Source: Methylobacter sp. S3L5C
GTDB lineage: Bacteria > Pseudomonadota > Gammaproteobacteria > Methylococcales > Methylomonadaceae
Reading direction: 5' to 3'
Length of the DNA: 64,000 bases
NCBI RefSeq assembly: GCF_022788635.1
Contig: NZ_CP076024.1
Location: 4,069,503-4,133,502, forward strand
The notes below the pieces were generated by a model. The model made no database searches. It was not told where the DNA came from and saw only the letters and a program-made list of their open reading frames with translations. Below, one piece after another: positions 18,731 to 29,953 of this stretch (position 1 is its first letter; each line of letters opens with the position of its first letter). The position numbers were made by a program, and so were the translations under genes.

Positions 18731-20058
18731 TTATTTGCCCCTCTACCAATAGCATAATAAGTGATGCCTTGCTTCTTGAGTAATTCAGGCTGATATAAAT
18801 TTCTGCCATCAAAAATCACCGTATCTTTTAAGGTATTTTTTATCAAGTCAAAATCAGGGCTCCAAAAATTTTTCCATTCTGTGACTACAATTAAGGCATT
18901 TGCACCCTGTAATGCATCTTCAGCGGTTTCAACTAACGTTAAACCTGGTTTGTCACCATAAATTCGCTTAGCTTCAGCCATAGCTTCAGGATCAAAGGCT
19001 CTAACATCGGCACCTGCATTAATTAGTGCCTCGATAATAACACGGCTTGGTGCATCTCTCATATCATCAGTTTTTGGTTTAAATGCCAAGCCCCAAAGTG
19101 CAAAGGTTTTACCCTGTAAGTCACCCTTGTAATGCTGAATAATTTTATTAAATAAAACCTGTTTTTGGCGGTCATTGACATTTTCAACCGCATTCAGCAA
19201 TTCTGCTTTATAGCCCATTTGTTGGGCTGTACGTTCCAAGGCTTTAACATCTTTAGGAAAACAGGAACCGCCATAGCCACAGCCCGGATAAATAAAAGAA
19301 TAGCCAATGCGAGAATCTGAACCTATACCATTTCTAACGTGCTCTATATCGGCTCCCAACAACTCAGCCAGATTGGCCAATTCATTCATAAAGCTAATTT
19401 TTGTGGCTAACATGGCATTAGCAGCATATTTGGTTAATTCCGCCGAACGCACATCCATGGTTATAATACGCTCATGACTACGATTAAATGGTGCATAGAG
19501 CGCTTTTAACAACTCTGCCGTTCTTGGATTATCGGTGCCGACAATAATGCGATCCGGCTTCATAAAATCATTAATCGCTGCCCCTTCTTTTAAAAACTCG
19601 GGATTTGATACGACATCAAAGTCAATGGCTACACCACGCTTTTTTTGCCCTTGAAGAATGGTTTCCTTGACTTTATCTGCTGTGCCAACCGGCACTGTCG
19701 ATTTATCGACAACAATACGATATTCATTCATATTTTCTGCGATGGATTTGGCCACCGCTAAAACATATTGTAAATCAGCCGCACCATCTTCATCGGGTGG
19801 TGTACCTACTGCTATAAACTGAAAAACACCATGATTAACGGCTTCTTGAATATCAGTGGTAAATCTTAGTCGTCCAGCCTGTTGATTATCTTTAACCAGT
19901 TCTTCAAGCCCTGGCTCATAAATCGGAATAATGCCATTTTTTAAATTTTCAATTTTTTGTTGATCGACATCAATACATAAAACGTCATTACCAACCTCGG
20001 CCAGACAAACTCCTGTTACCAATCCTACATAACCAGAGCCAAATACTGTTACTTTCAT
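18715..20058 (-). CDS. ugd: UDP-glucose 6-dehydrogenase
   Basis: 447 residues. Oxidises UDP-glucose to UDP-glucuronate with NAD+ for polysaccharide synthesis. N-terminal Rossmann motif [10 protein letters not shown], catalytic-loop Cys in [14 protein letters not shown] (residue about 260), and a C-terminal UDP-binding domain. Family proteins end near YYAIGRG; here the codons continue ANNRHLS and stop inside the terminal repeat of the adjacent IS, so the last residues and the stop are supplied by the element. The catalytic parts are untouched and activity is probably kept. AGGGA precedes the start. Flanked by glycosyltransferase pseudogenes, it looks like the survivor of a polysaccharide locus. 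Confidence 0.95.
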   Translation of the reverse strand: MKVTVFGSGYVGLVTGVCLAEVGNDVLCIDVDQQKIENLKNGIIPIYEPGLEELVKDNQQAGRLRFTTDIQEAVNHGVFQFIAVGTPPDEDGAADLQYVLAVAKSIAENMNEYRIVVDKSTVPVGTADKVKETILQGQKKRGVAIDFDVVSNPEFLKEGAAINDFMKPDRIIVGTDNPRTAELLKALYAPFNRSHERIITMDVRSAELTKYAANAMLATKISFMNELANLAELLGADIEHVRNGIGSDSRIGYSFIYPGCGYGGSCFPKDVKALERTAQQMGYKAELLNAVENVNDRQKQVLFNKIIQHYKGDLQGKTFALWGLAFKPKTDDMRDAPSRVIIEALINAGADVRAFDPEAMAEAKRIYGDKPGLTLVETAEDALQGANALIVVTEWKNFWSPDFDLIKNTLKDTVIFDGRNLYQPELLKKQGITYYAIGRGANNRHLS

Positions 20059-20220
20059 TTTTATTCCCTAAGATTGTATAATTAATTGAGCATAGATATT
20101 TTTTTATAAAAACTGATACTTCTGGTCCAATTCCTTTCATGTTCCATATACAAACGGTCTGCTACTCTTAGCAGTTATAATTGTTGTGAAAGGCTTAACA
20201 AATCAAGGATGTGTCCGACT

Positions 20221-20731
20221 CTACATCATCAGCAAAATGCTCTATATTAACCGTAGTAGGTATAACCGTTATTTATCATGCTTGCATACCCCGTCAGCCA
20301 ATATCGACATGCAATCCCTCGCATATTATCGTGATAACAATCCAAAAAACCCGACATTCATAAACTACAGGGATATTGTATTTTTTGGCGACTTTCAATA
20401 TCGCCAAGCCATTTAATGCCGGAGAATAAGCATGGCGTATATCAGGATTTATTTCGGGGATAATTTCATCCAGCCATTTTGCTAGGGACTGAACAATAGC
20501 CCATTAATTAAAAGAAGGTATTTTTGCAAACAGACCTTTAGGCTTTTCTAAACAGAAAAAAGTAAAGCCGTCCATCTCTTCTATACGAACAATGGTAATT
20601 GCATGTTTAGGAGCGTTAGCATGGAAAGTTTGCCAGCCCGGTTTTTGCTGTTGCCCTAAAATGACTTTGGTACGAGTAGTACATCCGTTGTGTAATAATA
20701 TTGAATAATCAGGAATATGAAGAATTTTCAT
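20221..20731 (-). pseudogene. Decayed exosortase A-associated type glycosyltransferase
   Basis: Starts normally at 20731 (MKILHIPDYSILLHNGCTTR, then QQQKPGWQTFHANAPKH), a typical N-terminus of the glycosyltransferase linked to exosortase A/PEP-CTERM loci. A TAA stop follows residue 75, yet the same frame continues with NPDIRHAYSPALNG, KKYNIPVVYECRVFW, ICEGLHVDI and ITVIPTTVNIEHFAD. Between RVFW and the ICEGL segment about 30-35 residues expected in the family are deleted, and three more stops interrupt the frame. The C-terminal half is gone. The pattern is a clear frame-preserved ruin; the family name comes from memory of conserved blocks. Confidence 0.78.
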
Positions 20732-21392
20732 ACTGCGTTAATAATAGTTAAGGTAATTAACAATTAATGCCCTTCTTTTCCCTGCGCACATCTAAATGCT
20801 TTACTCCTCCCTTAATAATTCGACGCTTTTTCCCACACCGTCTTCTGTAATCAGCTTTTTATGTTGTAATTATTGATTACTCATAAATAAACGTTAAAAA
20901 TAAATTTAAGTGATATCTAAAAATAGATATAACCAGGGGACGCAGGATTTTATTATTATTCAACACTTGCCAATACAGATGTTTGCTCCTGCAATATCTG
21001 TATTCACCTCATACCTGTCGATTATACAGGAGCTAAGTAGTAATAGATGACGGAGGTAAAATCGCATCTGGAACAGCGATCGAAGACACCGACAGTAAAC
21101 CCCCATAAGAGACGCAGGAACAGTTGCCGAGACGGGAAAATAGCCTCGTAGTTGGCTACCTAACTATTTTAACAATACAGAAAATAAATAAAAATACCAA
21201 TAAACTGGGTATATTTTTCGTAGGAAATGACTTTAAGCTTTATATTAAGTCCATTTAGCAGTAATCGCTAAAATAAATTCGGCTAATCTACCGGTAAATC
21301 AAGAATATGCCAACACTAAATTTTGATATGTTTATTCGTAAAATTATTATAGTTTATAATTGTTACAATAAAACCCACCAACCCAATCAATT
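20732..21392. other. Gene-free region with clustered short hairpins
   Basis: About 660 bp, AT-rich, with no supported gene. Between 20973 and 21178 several short stems cluster: ATACAGAT/ATCTGTAT (20973-21003), CCTGT/ACAGG (21014-21030), ATCGC/GCGAT (21061-21080), CGAG/CTCG (21128-21148), and two mutually exclusive stems, TAGCC/GGCTA and TAGTT/AACTA (21141-21166). This patch is richer in G+C than its surroundings. It may be a structured RNA or the leader of a lost gene; it starts about 380 bases before the amidase gene. Confidence 0.35.
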
Positions 21393-22277
21393 ATGAAACC
21401 AATATTAATCGTTAGCACTGTTCAACAACCTTGCAATGAAGATGGGCAAACAAACCTGGAATTTTCCATTGCAAAAATACATGAAGCCGCAGCGGCCAAT
21501 GCAGATCTGGTGGTATTACCAGAACTGCATTTAGGGCCCTATTTTTGTCAAAATGAAGATTATAATAATTTTGATCTTGCTCAAGAAATTCCTGGTCCTG
21601 CAACTGAAATTCTGTCAACCGTAGCCAAGAAATTAAAAATTGTCATCGTCTCAACTATTTTTGAAAAAAGAGCACCCGGACTCTATCATAATACTGCCGT
21701 GGTTTTTGATAAGGATGGCAGTATAGCCGGTAAATACAGAAAAATGCATATACCCGATGACCCGGGGTTTTATGAAAAATATTACTTCACTCCCGGTGAT
21801 CTAGGTTTTAAACCCATAGAGACTTCTATAGGTAAATTAGGCGTGTTAATTTGCTGGGATCAATGGTTTCCAGAAGCAGCCAGATTAATGGCTTTAGCTG
21901 GCGCAGAAATTTTAATATACCCTACAGCGATAGGCTGGGATCAGCTGGACTCAAAAGAAGAACAGCAACGCCAACTGGATGCCTGGATTACTATTCAACG
22001 CTCTCATGCAGTTGCCAATGGTATTCCGGTTATTGCCTGCAATCGGGTAGGCTTTGAACAAGCACCTGATTCAGCAACAGGAATAAACTTCTGGGGGAAT
22101 AGTTTTATTGCCGGCCCTCAAGGCGAAATAAAAACCCAGGCTAATGATTCAGAAACAAAACTGTTAACGGCAAAGATTGACAGATCTCATACTGAGCGGG
22201 TCAGACAAATATGGCCCTATTTACGTGACCGTAGAATTGATGCTTATGGTGATTTAAGCAAACGTTTTATCGATTAA
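21393..22277 (+). CDS. aguB: Carbon-nitrogen hydrolase, probable N-carbamoylputrescine amidase
   Basis: 294 residues of the nitrilase superfamily, with the Glu-Lys-Cys triad at E44 (LPELHLGPYF), K117 (KYRKMHIPDD) and C154 (LICWDQWFPE). The motifs HIPDDPGFYEKYYF and the FWGNSFI segment are those of AguB, which hydrolyses N-carbamoylputrescine to putrescine, CO2 and ammonia. The usual partner agmatine deiminase (aguA) is not adjacent. No clear ribosome site precedes the ATG. Confidence 0.88.
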   Translation: MKPILIVSTVQQPCNEDGQTNLEFSIAKIHEAAAANADLVVLPELHLGPYFCQNEDYNNFDLAQEIPGPATEILSTVAKKLKIVIVSTIFEKRAPGLYHNTAVVFDKDGSIAGKYRKMHIPDDPGFYEKYYFTPGDLGFKPIETSIGKLGVLICWDQWFPEAARLMALAGAEILIYPTAIGWDQLDSKEEQQRQLDAWITIQRSHAVANGIPVIACNRVGFEQAPDSATGINFWGNSFIAGPQGEIKTQANDSETKLLTAKIDRSHTERVRQIWPYLRDRRIDAYGDLSKRFID

Positions 22278-22344
22278 CAATAACAGCAACCCGTCTTATA
22301 AATTTGTAAGACGGATTCGTCTACCTCTAAGTGCTTAGCAAACT

Positions 22345-22659
22345 CTAAATTTCAAATTCAGAGCGGTCTCGACCTTCATTCATAAAGGTTTGCAACCATG
22401 TCGGCATTACCCCGCGACCTGTCCATGTTTTTTCCGGATCATTGGGATGACGATATTTAACCGCCACTTTACTACCTTTACGCGCTGGTTTTTTATCCGT
22501 TTCGTATATATCTACTGCAACATCAATAGATGCAGCTAAGTCTTTAATCTGCGCTATGACGTCTTTACGCTTATTTGCTTGAATAATTTTTAACGCTTTT
22601 TCTGCGTTATCAATAATGGCCTGTAATTCACTTTCTGAAAGACTTTGATAATCGGTCAT
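22345..22659 (-). CDS. H-NS-family nucleoid protein
   Basis: 104 residues. N-terminal oligomerisation coiled coil (about 1-50), linker, then the DNA-binding core YRHPNDPEKTWTGRG at about 68-83, with the AT-hook-like loop WTGRG. It binds AT-rich DNA and silences acquired genes. The start has AAGGGA. It is transcribed alone, next to an AT-rich region with pseudogenes, but no direct link to those is shown. Confidence 0.93.
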   Translation of the reverse strand: MTDYQSLSESELQAIIDNAEKALKIIQANKRKDVIAQIKDLAASIDVAVDIYETDKKPARKGSKVAVKYRHPNDPEKTWTGRGVMPTWLQTFMNEGRDRSEFEI

Positions 22660-22785
22660 TGTTCCCTTAATAATAAAAATTTTTGAATAATGTTACCGTA
22701 ATGAGCATGTGTTTTTAAAAGTCATATTTGTTATAAATAAGCTAACTATTAATTATTTTATAATGTTTTAGATTCAGCGCCACAC

Positions 22786-23385
22786 TTATTCATAATTAAT
22801 ACTAAAATCTATCTGATTTAATATCTGACCGGATTCATCAACCAACCTTGCAATCCAATTAGTTTTTATATTATAAATAAATAACTGTCTACTTGATGTC
22901 CGCCAATTATCATTTGATATATTAACTTTTTTTCTGGTGATAAGCGTACCATCGAGTAGCCACTCATGATAAATCGTGCGGTCTTTCATTCCCGATAATT
23001 CAACAAAATAATAAATCGACGTTGATTTTGTTTTACTCAACGTTAAAGGCAGTGTTATTTTACCTACCGGTTCATTATTATTAATATTAAAAGTCAGTAA
23101 CGCTCTGGTAATGGTTATGTTTTTATTAAAATCCATGTTTGGCTTAACCGGTATCTTAATAACTTCTTCAGACAATACAGCTTGGGATTTTAAATCGGTA
23201 TTTTCAGCATTCGGCTTAAAAAAAAACCACAATGCCGTTATCAATAAAATAACACCGAGCAAAGCCAATAATATCCGTTTAATATTCCATTCCGTTATTA
23301 TTTTTGATGTGGAAAGACCATCCTCGGTTTTTTTACCATTACCGGGATATTTAACCTTAATTACAATACTTTTTTTGTCTTCCAT
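22786..23385 (-). CDS. DUF2914-domain membrane protein
   Basis: 199 residues. A cytoplasmic N-terminus, one membrane helix at about 39-56, then a periplasmic domain containing LSGMKDRTIYHEWLLDG and a SRQLFIYN segment, which I recognise as DUF2914. Function is unknown. Codon use is AT-rich like the surrounding region. It stands between hns and thiC on the same strand, with a terminator-like hairpin separating it from thiC. Confidence 0.75.
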   Translation of the reverse strand: MEDKKSIVIKVKYPGNGKKTEDGLSTSKIITEWNIKRILLALLGVILLITALWFFFKPNAENTDLKSQAVLSEEVIKIPVKPNMDFNKNITITRALLTFNINNNEPVGKITLPLTLSKTKSTSIYYFVELSGMKDRTIYHEWLLDGTLITRKKVNISNDNWRTSSRQLFIYNIKTNWIARLVDESGQILNQIDFSINYE

Positions 23386-23587
23386 AAAATGGCCTGATGA
23401 ATGTCGCTATCAAGTACGATAGCAAATTAAACGTGTTTATCTTCCTCATTAGTGCGAACAAGAAGATGGATATCGAAAGCCATATAAGGTTCAACACAAC
23501 AAATTTAAACCAGAGCTCGGCAGGTTTTTTATGCATACCGAATCTATTTTTTATACCGGGCAAGCTACTGTAGAACCGAAATTTAAA

Positions 23588-23614
23588 GCAGTAACGGGGT
23601 TGCTCCGTTACTGC
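23588..23614. terminator. Strong hairpin downstream of thiC
   Basis: A perfect 10-bp stem, GCAGTAACGG and CCGTTACTGC, with a 7-base loop lies eight bases after the thiC stop. T runs are present on both sides (ATTTTTCG on the plus strand, CTTTAAATTT on the minus strand). It is likely the thiC terminator. Confidence 0.8.
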
Positions 23615-23622
23615 ATTTTTCG

Positions 23623-25943
<2,321 letters not shown>

Positions 25944-26672
25944 GTGAAAATTTCTGTTGTTGTTCCCGTTCATAATGAAGCCGACAATATTGTCCCTTTA
26001 ATTGAAGAGATAGTTAGTGCGATGAGTCAGGCTAAAGCCTATGAAATTATTTATGTTGATGACGGGAGTAACGACCAGACAACAGCCGTTCTAAAACAGG
26101 CACTTCAAGATTTTAAGGCACTGAAAGTCATTCGACATGAGCAAAGTTGCGGACAAAGCACCGCTATTCATACCGGTGTTAAAGCGGCAAACTACCCCTG
26201 GATTGCTACTCTGGATGGTGATGGTCAAAATGATCCTGCCGATATTCCCCGTTTATATGAAGTTTTAACACGAGAAAGAGAAACAATCGACAATTTATGG
26301 ATGGTTGCCGGATGGCGAAATAAACGTCATGACTCTGCTTGGCGGCTTTTTTCATCCAAACTGGCTAACGGAGTACGGGCTCGCTTGCTGGGAGATAATA
26401 CCCCTGACACTGGTTGCGGCTTAAAGGTATTTTCAAGGGATCGTTTTTTGGGTTTACCTTATTTCGATCATATGCATCGTTTTTTACCCGCCTTGATTCT
26501 AAGGTCCGGTGGCCAGGTAATTTCTGAGCCGGTAAATCATAGATCCAGAACAAGCGGTCAATCAAAATACGGGACTTTAGATCGTCTTTGGGCGGGGATT
26601 ATTGATTTATCCGGGGTCATTTGGCTACAGAACCGCGCAAAACTGCCAGTAATTAAAGAAGTCGAAGAGTAA
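25944..26672 (+). CDS. Family 2 glycosyltransferase (dolichol-phosphate-mannose synthase-like)
   Basis: 242 residues from a GTG at 25944, with AGGA eight bases upstream. GT-A fold: VVPVHNEADNI, then DDGSND and the LDGDGQNDPADIP metal-binding region, and TGCGLKVFSRD. These are features of GT2 enzymes that load sugars onto polyprenyl phosphate (ArnC, DPM1). It has no C-terminal membrane pair, so it is the soluble type. Substrate unknown. It lies upstream of, and converges with, galU. Confidence 0.85.
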   Translation: MKISVVVPVHNEADNIVPLIEEIVSAMSQAKAYEIIYVDDGSNDQTTAVLKQALQDFKALKVIRHEQSCGQSTAIHTGVKAANYPWIATLDGDGQNDPADIPRLYEVLTRERETIDNLWMVAGWRNKRHDSAWRLFSSKLANGVRARLLGDNTPDTGCGLKVFSRDRFLGLPYFDHMHRFLPALILRSGGQVISEPVNHRSRTSGQSKYGTLDRLWAGIIDLSGVIWLQNRAKLPVIKEVEE

Positions 26673-26724
26673 CGCAGCTCGATTTTTTAGATAAAAATAC
26701 TTTAATTTTTTAATCGCCACGAGA

Positions 26725-26752
26725 AACACGAAGAAAAATAAAACTTCGTGTT
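26725..26752. repeat. CACGAAG-family hairpin between converging genes
   Basis: AACACGAAG and CTTCGTGTT form a 9-bp perfect stem around an AT-rich loop, in the 119-bp gap where the glycosyltransferase gene and galU converge. It belongs to the dispersed CACGAAG repeats and may serve as a two-way terminator. Confidence 0.65.
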
Positions 26753-26791
26753 CCCGGCAGTGGTACTTATAACGTGCCGTACTACCCGTTA

Positions 26792-27679
26792 TTACATTTT
26801 ATACTTTTTGGTTAACTCTTTAAGGTAAGCTAAAAAACCATCTTTTAATTCTCTGTTCAATAATGCCAGCTCTACATTCGCTATTAAAAACCCCAGCTTG
26901 GAGCCACAATCATAACGTGTACCTTCGAACTCGTAAGCCAACACGGGTTCATCATTTAATAAATCAGCAATGGCATCAGTTAACTGAATTTCACCACCAG
27001 CGCCCCTGCCTGTTTTTTTGATTTTATCAAAAATTGCCGGCGTTAAAATATACCGACCCACTACAGCCAAATCTGAGGGGGCATCTTCCGGCTTTGGTTT
27101 CTCAACAATTATTTCTATTGGTGCTGATTTTTCTGAAAAATCGGCAGTTTTAACAATACCATAACTACCTGTTTCTGATGGATCAACCCGTTCTACGCCA
27201 AGAATGGAAGTATGTTTTTGTTCATATAATTTAACCATCTGCGCCATACAACCCCGACCGGCATCTTCGATTAAATCATCGGCCAATATCACCGCAAAAG
27301 GTTCATCGCCAATAACCGGTCTGGCGCAATAAACCGCATGACCCAGACCTAATGCCTCGGATTGCCTGATAAAAATACATGACACATGCGGAGGCACAAT
27401 ATCCTGAATCAACTTTAATATTTCAGTTTTATTTTTTGATTCCAGCTCTTTTTCAAGTTCATAGGCCTTATCAAAATGATCGGTTATTGCATTTTTACTA
27501 CGCCCGGTAATAAAAACCATGGTATCAATACCTGCGGCAACAGCTTCTTCCACAGCGTATTGAATTAAGGGCTTATCAACAATCGGCAACATCTCTTTAG
27601 GGATACCCTTAGTTGCCGGTAAAAAACGTGTTCCTAAACCGGCCACGGGAAAAACTGCCTTGGTGATTTTCTTACTCAT
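26792..27679 (-). CDS. galU: UTP-glucose-1-phosphate uridylyltransferase
   Basis: 295 residues. Makes UDP-glucose from glucose 1-phosphate and UTP, which is the substrate of the Ugd encoded nearby and of the cyclic glucan synthase. N-terminal nucleotide-binding motif GLGTRFLPATKGIPKEMLPI, then VEKPKPEDAPSDLAVVGRYI, all typical of GalU. It follows manC on the same strand across a 127-bp gap with a hairpin. Confidence 0.96.
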   Translation of the reverse strand: MSKKITKAVFPVAGLGTRFLPATKGIPKEMLPIVDKPLIQYAVEEAVAAGIDTMVFITGRSKNAITDHFDKAYELEKELESKNKTEILKLIQDIVPPHVSCIFIRQSEALGLGHAVYCARPVIGDEPFAVILADDLIEDAGRGCMAQMVKLYEQKHTSILGVERVDPSETGSYGIVKTADFSEKSAPIEIIVEKPKPEDAPSDLAVVGRYILTPAIFDKIKKTGRGAGGEIQLTDAIADLLNDEPVLAYEFEGTRYDCGSKLGFLIANVELALLNRELKDGFLAYLKELTKKYKM

Positions 27680-27715
27680 TAATTATTTCCTTTTTATTCA
27701 AATTATTAAAACACA

Positions 27716-27737
27716 AGACCGGTAAAGATACCGGTCT
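27716..27737 (-). terminator. Hairpin between manC and galU
   Basis: AGACCGG and CCGGTCT form a 7-bp stem with an 8-base loop; on the minus strand TTGTGTTTTAA follows. It may end part of the manC transcript before galU. A partial repeat of CCGGTATC lies beside it. The T run is weak, so this is uncertain. Confidence 0.4.
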
Positions 27738-27806
27738 GTAAAAAACCGGTATCTAATACGCTCACAATCTTCGTCGCCATTACACCATTTTTTACTTTAT
27801 ACGAGA

Positions 27807-29207
27807 TCAAATACGTCCGTATTCGTCGCCAAAGCGCACGATATCATCTTCTCCGAGATAACTTCCCGATTGTACCTCAACGATTTCCAAAGGAATAACA
27901 CCTGGATTTTCAAGACAATGCACAATACCCAAGGGAATATAAATAGATTCATTTTCAGTAATTAACAACTTTTCCTCACCCTTGGTAACCAAGGCAGTTC
28001 CTTTAACGACAACCCAATGCTCGGCACGATGATGATGTTTCTGTACCGATAATTTACCGCCCGGCTTAACCACAATCCTTTTGGTCTGATGGCGCTCACC
28101 CGTATCAACCAAATCATAATGTCCCCAGGGACGGTAGGCTTTACGGTGAATATCCGCTTCGCTACGGCCACGTTCTTTTAACTGGGCAACAATTTGTTTA
28201 ACTTCCTGAACCCTGTCTTTGGGCGAAATCATCACTGCATCATCGGTTTCGACAATGACCAGATCATGAGCACCAATAACCGCAACCAGTTTACTTTGCG
28301 CATGGATAAATGAATTGTGGGTATCAACTGTCAATACGTCGCCACTAATGGCATTACCAAAAGTGTCTTTTTCGGTCACGTCCCATAAAGCGGACCACGA
28401 CCCTACATCGTTCCAGCCGGCATCCAAGGGAATAACAACGGCCTTATCCGTTTTTTCCATGACAGCGTAATCAATAGAATCAGCAGGACAGGTAGCAAAT
28501 AGTTCTCTATCCAAACGGATAAAATCCAGATCAACTTTTGCCGCGTTAAGGGCTTGACGGCATATTGCCAACATCTTCGGATTAAATTTCTCCAACTCAC
28601 TGAGAAAACTTCCCGCCTTAAAGGCAAACATCCCGCTATTCCAATAATAACCGCCACTCTGGAGATAGCGTTTTGCCGTATCTACATCCGGTTTTTCAAC
28701 AAAAGCGGCCACACCAAAAGCGGCTCCATGTTGTACAGTATCTGCCTTGATATAACCATATCCGGTTTCAGGTTCGGTAGGTACTATACCAAAAGTCACC
28801 AAAAAGCCCTGTTCTGCCAAGGCTTTTGCCTGAACGATTGCGGAATGAAAAGCAACCAGATTGGAGATAACATGATCCGCAGGTAATATTAATAATATAT
28901 CATCTTCGGATGTTGCTGTTAATGCCGCCATAGCAACTGCAGGAGCAGTGTTTCTGCCTGTTGGCTCAAGAATAATAGCGGCTGGTTTTGCACCTATCTC
29001 CCATAATTGTTCCGCCATCATAAATCGATGATCTTCATTACATACCGCAAGCGGTGCTTTCAATCCGTCAATTCCATCCAACCTGAGCAGGGTTTCCTGA
29101 ACCATCGTATGACTTGAAACCAGTGGTAGAAATTGTTTGGGATAGTGTCCGCGAGAAAGTGGCCAAAGTCTTGTTCCTGAGCCACCCGATAAGATAACGG
29201 GAATCAT
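27807..29207 (-). CDS. manC: Mannose-1-phosphate guanylyltransferase / mannose-6-phosphate isomerase
   Basis: 466 residues, the bifunctional length. N-terminal nucleotidyltransferase with SGGSGTRLWPLSR and KQFLPL; FVEKPD in the middle; C-terminal cupin-type isomerase domain with KPGGKLSVQKHHHRAEHW. It makes GDP-mannose for exopolysaccharide or LPS. With galU, cysC and the GT2 gene it forms a loose nucleotide-sugar group on this side of the window. Confidence 0.95.
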   Translation of the reverse strand: MIPVILSGGSGTRLWPLSRGHYPKQFLPLVSSHTMVQETLLRLDGIDGLKAPLAVCNEDHRFMMAEQLWEIGAKPAAIILEPTGRNTAPAVAMAALTATSEDDILLILPADHVISNLVAFHSAIVQAKALAEQGFLVTFGIVPTEPETGYGYIKADTVQHGAAFGVAAFVEKPDVDTAKRYLQSGGYYWNSGMFAFKAGSFLSELEKFNPKMLAICRQALNAAKVDLDFIRLDRELFATCPADSIDYAVMEKTDKAVVIPLDAGWNDVGSWSALWDVTEKDTFGNAISGDVLTVDTHNSFIHAQSKLVAVIGAHDLVIVETDDAVMISPKDRVQEVKQIVAQLKERGRSEADIHRKAYRPWGHYDLVDTGERHQTKRIVVKPGGKLSVQKHHHRAEHWVVVKGTALVTKGEEKLLITENESIYIPLGIVHCLENPGVIPLEIVEVQSGSYLGEDDIVRFGDEYGRI

Positions 29208-29296
29208 AATGTTGTTTTCCTTAAAAAAAGTAGATGTAGCAAAATAGATGAAATCAATTGGACGTATTTAAAATTCTCTTAACTGACTGTTTGGCT

Positions 29297-29914
29297 TTAG
29301 CAGACAATATCTTTAATAACGCCTCGCTGCATAAGCAGGTTTAACACTTTTTTAACACTTTCCTCCAAAGTTAATTCATGAGTATTTACAACCAGCTCAG
29401 GCATTCCTGGTGTTTCGTATGGGGAACCAATACCCGTAAAAAAAGGGATTTTTCCAGCCCTGGCTTTTTTATACAGACCTTTTACATCTCTTTGTTCGCA
29501 AGTTTCGATGGGGCATTGGCAATATATTTCCAAAAAATCACCGTGCGGAACTCGTTTTCTGGCGTCATCACGATCTGCTTTAAAGGGTGAAATAAAAGCC
29601 GCTAAGGTAATAACACCCGCTTCTATCATTAACTTTGCCAACTCACTAACACGCCTGATATTTTCAATCCGATCACTATCACTGAAGTCCAAATCGCCGC
29701 ACAATCCATGTCGAACGTTATCACCATCAAGCACAATAGTTGAAATACCGACTTTATGTAAATATTCTTCTACTGCATGAGCCAACGTAGATTTACCAGA
29801 CCCGGATAATCCGGTAAACCAGATGATAACACTTTTATGTTTATGCAGTGCTTCCCTGTCGGCGCGTGTTATGGTCGCATGATGCCATAAAGTATTTGTG
29901 CTTTTTTTTGTCAT
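29297..29914 (-). CDS. cysC: Adenylyl-sulfate kinase
   Basis: 205 residues. Phosphorylates APS to PAPS. P-loop GLSGSGKS at 35-42, then [10 protein letters not shown] and the [14 protein letters not shown] segment, standard for CysC. No ATP sulfurylase (cysDN) is adjacent; the gene follows the same strand as manC. PAPS could serve sulfate assimilation or sulfation of polysaccharide; placement beside sugar-nucleotide genes hints at the latter, which is inference. Confidence 0.95.
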   Translation of the reverse strand: MTKKSTNTLWHHATITRADREALHKHKSVIIWFTGLSGSGKSTLAHAVEEYLHKVGISTIVLDGDNVRHGLCGDLDFSDSDRIENIRRVSELAKLMIEAGVITLAAFISPFKADRDDARKRVPHGDFLEIYCQCPIETCEQRDVKGLYKKARAGKIPFFTGIGSPYETPGMPELVVNTHELTLEESVKKVLNLLMQRGVIKDIVC

Positions 29915-29953
29915 TGGATTTGATAATGTACCTAAATATTAATTAACCAGACC

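Noticed and set aside
20186-20416. 76-codon plus-strand ORF
   Set aside because: It is antisense to the 3' part of the glycosyltransferase pseudogene, which has clear family blocks.
21014-21178. A c-di-GMP (GEMM) riboswitch
   Set aside because: Fragments such as GACGCAGG and GTTGCCGA recall the motif, but the conserved core is not present in order.
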